From contig JAJEKV010000058.1 in assembly GCA_021234155.1 (NCBI GenBank), positions 6,756,992 through 6,820,991 of the forward strand: a stretch of 64,000 nucleotides of DNA, given 5' to 3'. The position numbers and the translations under genes were made by a program. This stretch comes from Isoetes taiwanensis (lineage: Eukaryota > Streptophyta > Lycopodiopsida > Isoetales > Isoetaceae). The notes beneath the pieces are model-generated. The model ran no database searches and had not been told where the DNA came from. It saw only the letters and a program-made list of their open reading frames with translations. This document shows, one piece after another, positions 49,398 through 62,206 of the stretch (positions within the stretch are counted from its first letter, which is position 1; every line of letters begins with the position of its first letter).

Positions 49398-50689
49398 CAA
49401 AATAGAATAAAATAGAGTATAATAGATTTTTAACATCCACGAAGACCAATGGAATTTCTAGTACAAATGGATCTAGTCTCGTGTGTAAGTAAAGAGTCTC
49501 TCAATTCAAGTCATTCTTTCATTCTATAGAAACCTCTCTAAGCTTGGCCATGCTTAAATTGACGATGACAGTAGCGCATTGAAAATTTTGAACATCTCTC
49601 ATCATATTGTTTAACCATTACTTATTTTTTTGATGGTGAGCATTCATAGTTAGTATCGTTCATGAAAAGGCAAAATATTTAAAAGACCAAATGTGCTATC
49701 GGCTTCTATATAGTACTTGATAATGGGCCAGTAAGGGGGGCCACATATATATAAGTTCGAGCCCCTTCATATGCTATTTTCATATGAAAGATGCATAGAG
49801 AGAGAGAGGGAGGGAGGGGGGGAGGGAGGGAGGGAGGGAGAGAGAGAAATTTCTGAGCGAGGATCTATCCTCCCCCTCATATTAATAGATATTACATCTT
49901 TCTATATTACCTCTAAAATTAGCCCAGTTATATCAGAAAAATGGAAATTTATAATTCAAAAAGTTGCTCCATAGATTCTAAGTACATCATCTTATCTTAT
50001 CTTATTAAGAACGAAATAAAGAATGTCACATCTAATGAACATGTCTTATATGAATACATTCTTAAGGGCAACATTGCACTTTCAATTTAAGCATAACGTC
50101 TACTAAAAAACCGATGCACTTCACATTGTTGCACGTTTAGTTTCTCTTAAAACTCCAAAAGCACATGTAAATGCCATTAATATGGAACTTCAAAATTTCT
50201 ATTCAATATATAGGTTGTTTATTACTATTGGAGCTATTTGATATGTAAGTAGCCATGTTTAAATGTGTGGTTGCATTTACAATGAATTAGCACCTCAGAC
50301 TCAAAAGAAATCTTATCCTTAATGTCGTGATATCTGCGCGTGATAACCCTCTTGGCCAGAATCACAGCAACCCACCAATGGGTTCCATTTCGGATACCTG
50401 ATAGTGGCAGGTACTTTGTGTTTAGATCCCAGTTGTCTATTTACTCAGAGGATCACGACCGTCCAAACTAAGCCCCTTTGGTGGAATCATAACGAATCAA
50501 TATCGCAGAAGAAATCACACTATATAAACACTTCCGAACGGAATCAGAAAACCCTTTATTCTGTCGGATGGAATTACTGTCTGCCAGAGTAAATTTTTTG
50601 ATAAGATATTCACCCTGCCAAAATCACCATTACTTATTTCGTGAAAAGGAATCACAGTGAAAGCTATGATATTATATTAGTTATCTTGA
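49398..50689. other. 3' flank of BAHD, copy 2, with GGGA tract
   Basis: An AATAAAA stretch lies about 10 bp after the stop (a possible poly-A signal). A pure (GGGA/GA)n tract runs about 49,795-49,848. The frame at 50,404-50,592 has no recognisable motif. Confidence 0.5.
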
Positions 50690-51388
50690 CATCCATGAGC
50701 CAGAACCCTAAAATTATGCTCACTACCAGAGATACCCTACCGTAGAACCTTCGCAATTGGTGCCTCCAAGATTGAAGAGTGCATAAAGGGGGGCATCGGA
50801 TTCGAAAGGATCTACTAAATGCTCTTCTTTGAAGCCCTATGTAGTCTAATTTGGAAATGCATTACTGGAGCTCGAGGCTTATGATGCCATAATAAGTGTA
50901 TTTTTTACGATCAATTTGAGAGAAGAAAAATGATGAGATCCTCCGCTACCGCCTAATTTCTTTGGCAATGGAGTGCAAGTTATAGTTGCAAGCGCCATAG
51001 TCAAAGACATGGTCAAAAGTAGCATCTCCTTTGGAGCCAAAAAAGTCAGAAACTGCATCCAGTGTTTCGAAGGCAATGGGCTGGCTACGTCAACCATTGA
51101 CTGGATGGAGCTTCTAACCCTTTAATACTAGCCCATTGGGCTTAGAGGTCCCAGCCAAAATACCTTTGATGTTACCATAAGTAGTATTGTGGGTCTTCCC
51201 ATTTATGATGTAGACTTTGGATGGGGTTGAGTAGATAAGATCGTTTGCCCTCTCATTGGTGATGGCCAAGCTTTCCTTCCTCATGCCTTCCAACAAGGGT
51301 GATATATCTAGGGATGTTACGAGTTGCATCTTTGAAGCAGACACGCACAGACTTCTACAAGACCAGGCCTTTTTTCTATTATTTTAAG
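50690..51388 (+). pseudogene. BAHD C-terminal fragment, copy 2
   Basis: Counterpart of 17,108-17,765 with about 45 bp more sequence in the middle (51,075-51,120, covering the equivalent of the FEGxG..STIDWMEL block). The DFGWG coding stretch is present near 51,211-51,225 and is followed by TGA in both copies, so this stop predates the large duplication. No HxxxD half is present; it cannot encode an active BAHD enzyme. Confidence 0.75.
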
Positions 51389-51392
51389 TAGC

Positions 51393-51462
51393 AGAATAGA
51401 ATAGAATAGAATAGAATAGAATAGAATAGAATAGAATAGAATAGAATAGAATAGAATAGAAT
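51393..51462. repeat. (AGAAT)14 microsatellite, copy 2
   Basis: Fourteen uninterrupted AGAAT units at the position where copy 1 has eight. Confidence 0.95.
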
Positions 51463-53799
51463 AAAGTATAAGATTTTTAACGTCCACGAAAACCAATGGA
51501 TTTTCGAGTACAAATGGATCTAACCTCGTGTGTATAAAGAGTCTCTCAATTCAAGTCATTTTTTCATTCTATTCTTCGCCAGCTTGGCCATGCTTAAGTG
51601 ATGATAGGAATAGATGAGACACCTTTCATCGTACTATTTAACCATTATATTTATTTATGATGAGCACTCATAGTTGTTCATGAAAAGGCAAAAAACTTAC
51701 ACGACCAAATGTGCTAATAGCTTCTATATAGTAGTTGTAAATAGGCCAGTAAGGGTGGCCACTTGCAAAAATCCAAGCCCCCTTCATATGCCATTTTCAT
51801 ATTAGAGGTGACTTTCGAATGACTGAGAGGGTCCAAAGATATTTCTGAGCGATTGAAGAGAGGATCTATGTTGTTTGATGGAAGTTTAAATACACACCTT
51901 TTGCCTCCAAGGGAGGCCTGCACTCTCTTCCTTGGTCAAAAGTTATCAAAATGGAGATTATATCTTTCTATTCTTTCTATTTACCTCTAAAATTAGCCCC
52001 ATTATATCAGAAAATGGAAGCTATAATTCAAAAAATCACTCCATAGATATACAATATATTCTAAGTACATGATCTATCAAGAACGTAAAAAAGAATGTCA
52101 CATCTAATGAACATGCCTTATGTGAATAGATTCTTAGGGAAACGTTGCATGTTCATATTTAAGTGTACCATCTATTAAAGCATGATGCACTTCATATTGT
52201 TACACTCATTTAGCTTTTAATTCTTCTCAAACAACATGAGCGCTACTGCTTAGCGCCAGTTCATGTAATCAGTGGCCAGGTGGCGGCAACAAAGCACAAG
52301 ACGAACTGCAACAACACAAGCGGATTAGTCAGAAAAGATTCGGCCAGCCCGAATTCCTGACCACAGACAGATCGAATTCCGCCACAGAAAGATGGACTTT
52401 CCCAACAACAAATTCTTGGTCCTTCCCCCCTCCCCCTCCTCCCCTCCCTCCCCCCTGCAACGGATTTCTCACCTACAGTGTCTCCCTTCAAATCCGACCT
52501 TATCATTCTCGCCCAGCTTACTTGCTCTCCTTCTAGGATCTGATGCATGATCTCCGCTCTTAGCTTTTTTGTTTCAGTTCCTGCATCCGTCAGCTTGTTT
52601 TCCAGCATTAATTAGTTTCTTTCATTCAAAAATCGACAGCTTTCTTGCTAGTTTTGTCCAGGCAACATCTTAGCAAGCAATCACTTTTGACACACCATAT
52701 CAAATAGTAGGTTGGAATTTACCCTTCTATTGATTTTTTTTTGTCTGATCTTGCCGAGTTTTTTATAGTACACACACTCAGAATAACTTGTAAGATCGAG
52801 ACCATGGCATGGGAGACATGCAAAGCCAAGAACCTGATCAAGGCACCTATGCAGGTTTATGACAAACCCTACGACCCTACTATTGAAGCATGACAAACCC
52901 TTTCTTTGGGCCCCAACATCTTATCTTGGCAAAACCAAATGCACAATTAGCTTCTGATACATCTTTAGAGGCAGCCTTGGATAGACTTCTTTGCTTTCCG
53001 GATTCATTTGTATGGCTCGGATATCCTTGCCGGGATCTAGACAATTTGTCCACTTGTCACTATCAGGGGACATCTGCTCGATTACCCTAAGAAAATTTGG
53101 GTACAACATCTCAAAGCCAGTCTAGTAGGTCGCGGTAGTGTTTCACCGGTCTATCCGCGGTGCATGCACACGAGCATGTGGATCTTATGCCCGACCATGC
53201 CGGCCAGTTATACATGTTCCGATAGACTTTGCCTGAGGATTTGATGCACATTGCATAGGTAGAGGTCCTGCCTTCTGAGCCAGGCAGGACCACAGAGCAC
53301 ACACTAGCCCTAAACCTATGTGTCGTAGGTAGGCCTCCAGAATTTTGGGGGATTCCTCTCCATCATTTCCGGTTAATGCTCTTAAAATCTGGTTTGTAGC
53401 AAAGATGAAGTAACCCTCTTCTTGACGAAATACATAGTTAGCGGCAAAAAAAAAATCTTCTATACCATGATAGGAAGGCATAAAACTGCTTAATATATTT
53501 TTCTCGGGAAATTTTTATGCTCTATTATATTTTTCCTTATTTTTCATAGACGTGCTATTTTTTATGCTCTATTATATTTTTCCTTATTTTTTTAAGTAGG
53601 GTTTTCTTTTTTCACTCATTTTATTTCAGTAGGATTTCGTTCAACCATGGCGGCAGCCACAGTAATAGTGCGCTGGAGGAAGGAACACAACTTCTCCCTC
53701 TCGAGTCTCACACACAACTCTGCCTTTCTTGATTGAAGAATGGCAGTGGCGGCTTTCGCATCATAGGATTCTCCTCCTCGTCTATGCCATTAATTCTAG
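51463..53799. other. Spacer between BAHD fragment and LTR, copy 2, with one unassigned minus frame
   Basis: A C/CT-rich tract lies at 52,420-52,460. On the minus strand a 98-residue frame (53,185-53,481) starts MPSYHGIEDFFFAANYVFR and looks protein-like, but I do not recognise it and copy 1 does not keep it open. The 115-residue minus frame at 52,261-52,608 runs through the C-rich tract and is probably chance. Confidence 0.35.
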
Positions 53800-55375
53800 T
53801 GTGACGTTCCCCTAGAATATACGATATAAATACGTATATCCTAGGCCCACGTCACTATACAAATCTACATTAGTAGACTTGTATGCACCAAGTGTGGGGG
53901 CATGGCCAAGTTATTTACATAACTTAGCCAACCTTAGGAGGTGACGCATTTCCACGTGGCTTCACTCTATAGGTGACCTGCCACATGGACGCGCCCTATT
54001 GGAGCCAAGTGGCCCCCATGTGAACCCTAACACATAAAAGGCCAAACTCTAAACCTAGACCACTTTTGGCTCCACCAACTTCTGATCCACCAGCACGTGG
54101 CCACAACTCCGATTCGAGGATTGTCTTCGATAGCCAAGGTTGCAGTAGCAGTCCGAAAGCGCGAGCATAGCAGAGGAGGGTCATCTACTCGAACCGCCTG
54201 CTAGAGATGGAGAACCAGGGAGCCGGCGGCAGCTCGCGAGTAGACTCCAGGGAGTTGCATATTGTGTCCTAGTAGAGCCATTCTAGAACCTATAGTTCTG
54301 AGCATGAACCCTAATCAATGAACCCTAACTATAAGTTAGATGTATGTGATTAGGATCAGTTGTTATTCTTGTTATTTATCATGTTTGCACCTCTTGTGTA
54401 TTGGGAAGGGGGGTAGAGACCTAGTAGCCATTATTTAGATGATGCTCCTAGTTTAGACCCACTAGTTCCCATTATTATACGGCCTGTGCATAGAGCCCAC
54501 CTGGCTACGGAGGCTATGGAGTGACTGAGCACCACACAACGGGGTCAGTGGTAAAGTGGAGGGAGGACCTTGCTGAGCGCGGCTACTAGGGTCCCATAGC
54601 GGGCTAGGCTCATAGTCGGTCATTTCGTGTGGGCCGGATATGGGTCCGACACTTCCTGGGTCAATGGTATCGCCCTGACTCTCAAGAGTTGCAAGTGTCG
54701 GCTTGGCTCTTGTTTTGGGGAGTTCAGCCGGATATGGACGTGTGTCGCCACGATCCTCTAGCCGCCCATGGAGCCACTGCACTCCGGGAGGGGGAGATGC
54801 AACCCCTCCTAGCTCATCGCACCGGGGAGATGCAACCCGGAGTAGTCTCGTTGGGTGATACCATGGGATTACGTCTCCAGCAGGTTACAGTCACGTCAGA
54901 GCCTGATTTAGCCTATCTGCAAAGTATGCACAGGAGGGGCGGATGGAGTGGTCAACCCTAGCCATTGTCTATTGCCAGCCCAAGTCATTGCCATAACTCA
55001 GTCTGTTCTATCTGGAGGCCCCCAGCCATCAGTCGACTCCCCCTTGAGTCTGAGCCCTGGGTAGGAGCCTCTATTTGATGTATTTGATGCATTTGTTGTA
55101 TTATTGTATTCGATGACATAGATGGATGGATTATCACTATCCTTCGAGGTAGTTTGTTGTTATTATTGCTAGTGCTTATGTTGTATACTTTTCTTCCGCT
55201 GATATAGGGATCCCTAGAGGACGAGACGAAATGACACCTCTGTGTCCTCTACTCGATAGTCTGGCCACCCTAGACACGAGTTAGACAGAGGGCCCATACG
55301 ACGGGTAGCCGTTGGATGGGAAAGGTCCTTCGATGTAAACGGCGGGCTGCCGTATATAGCGCAAGGAGCGTCACA
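53800..55375 (+). mobile_element. Ty3/gypsy 5' LTR, copy 2
   Basis: A 1,576-bp LTR defined by its ends, TGTGACG...CGTCACA, which are perfect reverse complements, and by a PBS one base downstream. CGTATATAGCG near 55,351 is a candidate TATA region close to the 3' end. No second LTR was found downstream of pol in either copy, so the assignment rests on the end motif and PBS, not on an LTR pair. Confidence 0.75.
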
Positions 55376-55376
55376 A

Positions 55377-55388
55377 TGGTATCAGAGC
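55377..55388 (+). promoter_or_regulatory. Retrotransposon primer binding site, copy 2
   Basis: TGGTATCAGAGC, the exact 12-base complement of the 3' end of plant initiator tRNA-Met, used by most plant gypsy elements to prime minus-strand DNA. It lies one base after the LTR end CGTCACA. Confidence 0.92.
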
Positions 55389-55415
55389 TATGATCTTGGT
55401 TGACCAAGATCAAGC

Positions 55416-55832
55416 ACTGGCCATTTTCCTAAGTAGCTTAACTGGCCTAGTAGAAAAATTGGAGGTTCAAACCCCAATGTGAACCTTCTTAAATTGGGAG
55501 AACATTTTTTCTTGCATCGTTAGAATGTCATTAGCAAGTCAATTCTAGTTGTTAGGGTAAGCTAATTTTGAATAGAGAGTCAAAACAAACCTTCTAGTAA
55601 ATTTGAGCTCAAAAGTTGTTCATGAGCCCCATTTTACAAGTAAAAATTGAACGAAGAATCGCCCAATAGGAAGCTTGCAAAGAAAATGGTGCGATGACCA
55701 ATATTAGGCCCAAAACAAATAGGAAATTTTTGAAAGATAGGTAAGTAATTGGAAAAGGTACTTCAATTGATAACCCTTAGTTATAATACATTCACGCTTA
55801 AAAAAAAAAAAAGATGACCGCCGGAGGCCTTA
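55416..55832 (+). mobile_element. tRNA-derived SINE, only in copy 2
   Basis: Absent from copy 1, where the flanks are joined (GATCAAGCAACACAGCACTAAAA). The inserted sequence has a pol III A box (TAGCTTAACTGG, 55,434-55,445) and B box (GGTTCAAACCCC, 55,464-55,475) about 30 bp apart, and an A13 run at 55,800-55,812. Possible imperfect target duplications are AAGATCAAGCAC on the left and AAGATAACTAC on the right (about 55,832-55,842). The exact right edge is uncertain. Confidence 0.7.
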
Positions 55833-56329
55833 AAAGATAACTACGCCACTAAAACGTAGAAATCGACGAAGATTATGTGACAGGGAAGAACCCCTTCAAG
55901 TTGAAGCATGATATCGAGCAGGAGAAGAAGGAAGTATATAAGGAATACATGCAGGGATGGACAGTTTACAATTCATGATGCTATAAGCAGAAAGTTCCCA
56001 AGTTCATCCAAAGCACTAGATCAAGATGTAGCCTCGACAAGCCACCTTCTCGTCTTGAAGCCACACGACTCGAACTCAAAGCACAACTGGCTTCTTCAAG
56101 AAATTTGGCATTTTTAGAAGTGCACAAACCTCTCGATCTAGAGAAGCGCCATTCAGGAGATAGTCAAAAGTACAAGGCTGATCTTAGAGGGATTTCGATG
56201 ATCAGGATTATGAATAGAATTTAGTATTCTATAAACTATGCTAATTATAAGTTATAAATTGACCATTTAAGTGCTATCTAGCTCCCATAATGCTATGCAT
56301 GCAAAATTAGGGCTAGCAATTCTGCATTG

Positions 56330-57150
56330 TGGGTTATGCTAGTTATGGTAGTTTTGGGGTTGTTAAGTAGGAGTTTGCTAGTTGTATACACCCATGCCAA
56401 TGTGAGTGAGTTTGCTAGGTATATACACCCATGCCATTGTATAGTTTTGGGGTTGTTAAGTAGGAGTTGGATAGTTGTATACACCCATGCCAATGTGAGT
56501 GAGTTTGCTAGCTATATACACCCATGCCATTGTATAGTTTTGGGGTTGTTAAGTAGAAGTTTGCTAGTTGTATACACCCATGCCATTGTATACTTCATGC
56601 CAATCCGAGTGAGTTTGCTACACCCATGCCATTGTATACCCCATGCCAATGTGAGTTTTACCCCATTGAGTCTTACCCCATGTCAATGTGAGTGAGTTTT
56701 CTAGTTGTATGCACCCATGGCATTGTATACCCCATGCCAACGCGAGTTTTATCCCATAATACACCCATCCATGGGTTTGCTAGTTATATCTACCCAATTA
56801 TATCTACCCCAATGACCCATGCATGACCCATGCATGAGTTTGCTAGTTATATCTACCCCAATGAAGTCAATTGAGTTTTCTACCCCAATGAAGTCACCCA
56901 TGCATGAGTTTGCTAGTTATATCTACTCCAATTAGCCATATGCTGTGCATAAGTTGCTAGCGATATGTTGTGCATAAGTTTTCTACCCCAATTAACCATA
57001 TGTTGTGCATAAGTTTTCTATCCCAATTAGCCATATGTTGTGCATCACAACGTAAGTTTGTTCGCCCAATACTCCATATTTTTCTACCCCAATAATCCAT
57101 GAGTCAAATGTTCTACCACATGAGTCAAGTCAAGTCAAGTCAACTACTCT
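56330..57150. repeat. CCCATGCC minisatellite inside gypsy remnant, copy 2
   Basis: Same array as 22,180-22,990 and nearly the same unit order. The 122-residue plus frame (56,327-56,695) is made of the repeat and is not a gene. Confidence 0.85.
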
Positions 57151-57164
57151 ACCACGTGGGGCTA

Positions 57165-57364
57165 AGCCATGAGTCGCCTCTAGACAGATCCTGCAACTAG
57201 ACTTTCAAAAAAGCTTAAAATAAATTACCTGCCTAGTCTTAACCAATGTTTGCCAGAGTCTCGTCTGCTCAAAGGGCGTGCCATGAGTCGCCTCTAGACA
57301 GATCCTGCAACTAGACTTTCAAGAAAGCTTAAAATAAATTACCTGTCTAGTCTTAACAATGTTT
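57165..57364. repeat. Two tandem ~110-bp units, copy 2
   Basis: Counterpart of 23,041-23,262; the first unit is slightly shorter. Copy 2 reads CTAGACAGATC where copy 1 reads CTAGGCGGATC, one of the repeated A-to-G style differences next to CAG. Confidence 0.8.
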
Positions 57365-57424
57365 TACCTAGTATACTAATATCTACTATGCCTTTCCAAG
57401 CCATTTCAACCTCATCTTAAAAGA

Positions 57425-57510
57425 ATTCCCGTAGTAGCAAGAATCGAACCTCCCACCCACAAGGATGAACCCCCTCAAAACCCCCCCGTGCCAACCACTG
57501 AGGACAGGCA
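57425..57510 (-). mobile_element. tRNA-related SINE head, copy 2
   Basis: On the minus strand TGTCCTCAGTGGTTGG (A-box-like) is followed after about 45 bp by GGTTCGATTCTTG (B box, complement at 57,438-57,450). There is no acceptor or anticodon stem, so a SINE or tRNA relic is more likely than a tRNA gene. Confidence 0.45.
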
Positions 57511-60009
57511 TCATTTGTATTGGATTATAATCTTTATTCGTACTTAAGTTTAAAGATATTAGAAAATATTTATAACCAAGACCCTTAGGATTGAGACCGA
57601 AATGATAATTTTCCTTATGTCAGATATAGATCCCATTTTGTATCCTTCTCACTTATCTTGACAAGCAAGTCATTGTCTACACAGTAGCTTATTGCCAAGG
57701 GCTTACCAATTGTTGCTACGACATGCCAACACATGTTATAGATGCAACATTATCAAGTGTCTTCAGCCATACCTTTGATTTCATAGATAATTGTCTAGAA
57801 GGACAACTAAGACATCAAGGACAAACACATGAGTGCCAAGAAGAGTGGCTAAACAACCGATCAGCACCAAGGCACTTACGCTGTTGATCATAGTAGGGGA
57901 GAAACATCTTCTAGCCAAGAATATTCTCCAAGTGCCATAGTGCCCCGAGAAAGAGCTCCACAATGACAAGCTATTGTCATAGCTCCGCGACCAACAAATA
58001 AATGACTTCATCGATTATTTACATCAGGAGTTTCTAAGAGAGGATACTAAGCACACCTACTATGGAGAACAACATCTCAGACATACAGGCTCATGGCAGT
58101 ATTATATCTAAACTTCAAATAGAGAAGCTTTGGCTAAGGATGAATTGCACGCCATTGAGGCCAGATTGCTCAAGAATAAGAGTACGGCCAGACTGCAATC
58201 AACTTCGTCATCGCCAGCTCCGATTCTCCATGGTAGCTACATCAACCTTGATAGCACCATTTTCTTGCAGAAAGATTACGATGACCTAGAGGTCCATCAA
58301 CAATAAAACGAGGCACAATAGTAATAATTGATTACTGCAAGGTCAGAGATCTTGCACATGGATGCGAATAAGCTTACCTCCTAAGAAGGAGGAGAGGTTG
58401 AACAAACATTGTCATCACTCTTATATCAGCAACATGGGATTGCCAAGCTCAAGAGCAGGCATGAAGGAGATCGATAGAGTCAACACAACACGATCGAGCA
58501 AGGAGTTAGAAGAATCATCCTCAAATCTTCTAACCTCCAAGACATGATGATTCAATATGGAAGATTCTATAGAGTGAAGAACATGACCTCCAGGCTTTTG
58601 GAAAGCGACATAAAGACCTTACATCATCAACCACGTCATCAAGTCCATTACCATGGTTACCCCTAATGAGGGAAGTCAACCTCGACATCTAGGGGAGCAC
58701 AAATAGAAGATGTTCAACAAAAAGACAAAGGTCTATGAAGGAGTCAACAACTTGAGGGCAACATCGCCTTGCTATGCCAATGAATGATGAATACACGGGC
58801 TTTTAGCAAGCCCAGGTTTCTATGGTTAGATAGTCGAATGTACTAGATGGATGATAACATCCATGATGGGATCGGGAAGCAATTCCGCGTGAATTTTTAT
58901 TTATTTATTTATTTAAAAGGATGGACCCAAGAATTGGGAAGAAAAACGTATCGAGTAACTAAAGTTATACACATTTGTTGACAGATATCCAACATATTGG
59001 AACCTCTTTGTGAGCCTGATTACCTCGCTAAGCAGGATTAACTACTAGGATAATTGTTGACCATGTATAACATGAGTACCTCCACAACATAAGGAATAAT
59101 CCGACCCAAGGAAGAGATGCAATCTAACAAGTCCAGTCAACTTCTTAGATGGCATCAACTCAAAGGTGGGACTATTTCTAGAGGGTAATAACCAAGAAAA
59201 GTGTAATTCCTAGAGTCTAGATTAGATCTAGAACGATAATAATTATTTGATTGCATAGACTTTTGTGACCAAAGGAAATGTCTTGATGACAAAACCTTGC
59301 GGCCAAAGGACCTATGAAAATAATTCATTAACTCATAACTTTGCATCTCCTTGATGGCAAATATCTCGAATGGTAAGACTCCTAAGTCTAAGTCTACACT
59401 GGAAAATATGGCAAGATGGAACAATTCGCAGCACCAAAGGAACAAAAGTCAAGTTCGACATCACCTTAAGCGGAGCAAAGTTAAGCATCGGCGCCGAAGT
59501 TATCAGCGACAAGTATGACCTCATAGTAGACATGGAATAATTAAAACCTGGCTAAGGGAATAATTGATTGCCGTGAGCAAGAAATGTCCATCCTAGTACC
59601 AAATGACAAGCACCATACAATTAAAGTTAAGGAAGTCATTTCAGTCATGCAATGCATGATGTCACCCAAAAAGCTAGGTAAGTACATTAAAAGAGATGAG
59701 GCCACATATATCCTCAGCTGCAAGCTGTCGACCCCGATTGCAAGTATATAAAGGAAGACCTTGGTTTCAATCAGTTATCTAAGGCAATTGTGATCTAATT
59801 AAAGAGCTTCATGACATCCTTTCGGATGAAAATGGAAAAATCAAATCTGAAATTACTTTTGCACCAGATGCAAAGCCAGATAATAGAACTCAAGAGGCAA
59901 TGGAAGAAATTGTTGAAAATTGGGTTCCTTAGGCCAAGCATATCATCATTTGTGGCAACCTAACCCTTTGGGAGGAAGAAAGATGGAAGTATAATGCCAA
60001 CTCAATAAG

Positions 60010-60365
60010 CATACGATACGGAACAAGTACGTATTGCGAAGGCTAGACGACTTTGGACCAGCTCTAGGTAGCAATTCTTCAAAAGCAATCTAAGATCTGG
60101 ATGTCATCAAATCAACAAGGAGGAAAACATCCATAAGATAGGTTTTAGAATGCAGTATGATCACTATAAGTTACAGTGACACCTTTTTCGTCTATCAAAT
60201 GCCCTGACAACATTTATGCTTCTGACGAATGACGTCTTTATAAACTTTTTAGATGAGTTTATCATCATTCTAAATTACAGTAAGTCCATGGAGGAACATC
60301 CGGTTCATTTGAGAATAGTATTAGAAAAGTTGAGACTGCATCGTCTTTATGCTAAACTCTAAAAG
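60010..60365 (+). pseudogene. Gypsy reverse transcriptase, copy 2
   Basis: Same order of blocks as copy 1, with the catalytic region at 60,247-60,306 reading LDEF instead of the usual VDDI/L. The stop after LHRLYAKL is in both copies. RT would copy element RNA into DNA; this one is inactive. Confidence 0.75.
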
Positions 60366-60469
60366 TTCTAATTTGCAACAAGTAAGATGAAATATGTCGG
60401 GCATGTAGTGACATCAGAAGGAATCTCCACCCATCCAGCAACGATTGAAGTGATAGTCAATTGCCAGCT

Positions 60470-60935
60470 CCAAAGAACATGTCTGAAGAGAGAAGCTTCT
60501 TATGCCTTGCGGATTATTATAGGCAAATTGTAAAAGATTTTGCTAAGTGAGCAGCCCCTTTCTCAGATATCACTAAGCACAAGAAAGTCAAAATTGGGTT
60601 GCACATTACCAACAGATGCAAGTGAGTGGCAACTGGAGGAGTCCTCATGCAAGAAGGAAGAGTAATCTCATACGACTCCAAAAAGATGAACGATGTCGAG
60701 CAACATTGTTTCACCCATGATCAGGAATGTCTAAAGGTCATAAGAGCTTTACGCATACGAGGAATTATTTGCTTGGAGGCGATTTCAGTTGGATATAGAC
60801 CACCAAAGCCTCAAATATATCTTCAATTTGAAGTGAAGATACTGGATGGAATTCCGTGAAGAGTATGACTTCGAGGTAGTCTATAAACCAGGTAAACTAA
60901 ATGTGGTTGATGACACACTCTCTCGACGACTAATT
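60470..60935 (+). pseudogene. Gypsy RNase H region, copy 2
   Basis: DASEWQ, GGVLMQEGRVISYDSKK, then in the next frame DIDHQSLKYIFNLK, and EYDFEVVYKPGKLNVVDD followed by TLSRRL. Three frames are needed. RNase H would remove the RNA strand during reverse transcription. Confidence 0.8.
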
Positions 60936-61149
60936 AGAGATTCGAGTGCATTGCAATGCCATCTCCACCTTGTCCAATGAATTCGGCAAAAAGATTGAAG
61001 AGATTTTGCACTCAAGCAAAGAATTCAAGGAAGTATGGACTAGTTCTTGCAAGGAAGCGAGGACAGATAAAGGAAGAGAAGCTTATAGAAGATATAAAAA
61101 GGAAGACATCATTGCGTCCCAGAGACATCAGGAGTAAGAAAGTTAACTC

Positions 61150-61900
61150 TTCATGATACTCATAATAGCCCAATAGCCGGCCATACCGGATTCGTGATAA
61201 AATAAAAAGTAGTTACTTTTGGCTGGCATGGAGAAGGACATCACCAACTACATTCGACAGCGTCAACTACGTCAACAAACGAAAGCAGAGCAACTATGAA
61301 TCCCGGGAATGTTAGAACCCTTGGCAGTGCCAAATGTGAAATAGAAGGTTGTGAGCATAAATTTTATAACCAGACTTTCAAGAACAGCAAAGGGCCATAG
61401 CGCCTTAGTAATACTGCTCGACAAGCATCAAAGATGACTCACTTTTTGGCATGTCACAGATACAACCCTTGAATACCATCTTGCTTTAAGCAAAGGAAAT
61501 ATTCAAATTGCAAGGGATGCTAAGGGAAATCATCTCCGACAGAGACCCTAAGTTCATAAGTGCCTTATGGAGGGACATCTTCAACATGACCCATGTAAAG
61601 TTGTAGTGGAGTACATCATATCATTTCCCAAACTGATGGTGGGCAGGCAGAACGTGCAAATCAGATAGTAGAAGACATGTTCAGGAACTATGTATGGAAT
61701 ATGTGGTCAAAATAGGATGACTATATTTATTTGGCAGAGTTTCCATATAATAGTATCAAAAACAGAATTCTCACAAATGTTTCCGCTTATGATAAATTAT
61801 GGTTATCAATGCTTCACACCGGACATTCCAAGTAGAGGATAATGTTTGACTCAAAATAAAAGTCAAACAAGCAAACCTCCACATCGCCAATTGCAAGAAG
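61150..61900 (+). pseudogene. Gypsy integrase core, copy 2
   Basis: HDTHNSPIAGHTGF at 61,153-61,196 (zinc-domain histidines); ASKMTHFLACHRYNP; then DRDPKFISALWRDIF at about 61,537-61,590 with the second catalytic Asp; and ERANQIVEDMFRNYV after the DGG-type turn carrying the catalytic Glu. Integrase would join element DNA to the host chromosome. At least four frame changes or stops are present. Confidence 0.75.
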
Positions 61901-61915
61901 CTTGCTTCAAGGTGG

Positions 61916-62206
61916 GTGGGACCATTCCAAAGCATTCAAAAGATAGGTAATCAATCCTATAAATTGGATCTCCCTGCACACTTGACAGTTCATAAAGCCT
62001 TTCACATAAGCCTTCTTAAGAAGCATACTCCTAGTCCAGAGGAGATATTGGAGACCCCAACTTTATGCATAATGACCAAGGAACAACTTGAGATTGTTCC
62101 AAAAGCTCTTCTTGATAAAGCATATAAGAAAACAAGAAGATCTCAAGTCCTCCAATATTTGGTCAAGTGGAAACACTTATCAGTGAAGCGCGACGTGCGT
62201 ACTTAA
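61916..62206 (+). pseudogene. Integrase GPF module and chromodomain, copy 2
   Basis: A 96-residue open frame with two diagnostic parts. MGPFQSIQKIGNQSYKLDLP then VHKAFHISLLKKH is the GPY/F module of chromoviral integrases. ALLDKAYKKTRRSQVLQYLV followed by KWKHLS is the start of a chromodomain (YLVKWKGL in typical members), which steers integration to particular chromatin. The Trp expected a few residues later (ATWE) is lost after a frame break (KRDVRT-stop). Confidence 0.85.

Noticed and set aside
52261-52608. 115-residue minus-strand protein
   Set aside because: It crosses a C-rich tract, is not kept open in copy 1 and has no motif.
57425-57510. tRNA gene on the minus strand
   Set aside because: A-box and B-box similarity is present, but no cloverleaf stems or anticodon loop can be laid out; a SINE or tRNA relic fits better.
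59565-62206. Endogenous caulimovirus-type pararetrovirus
   Set aside because: RT is followed by integrase, a GPF module and a chromodomain, with an LTR and PBS upstream; this is a Ty3/gypsy retrotransposon.
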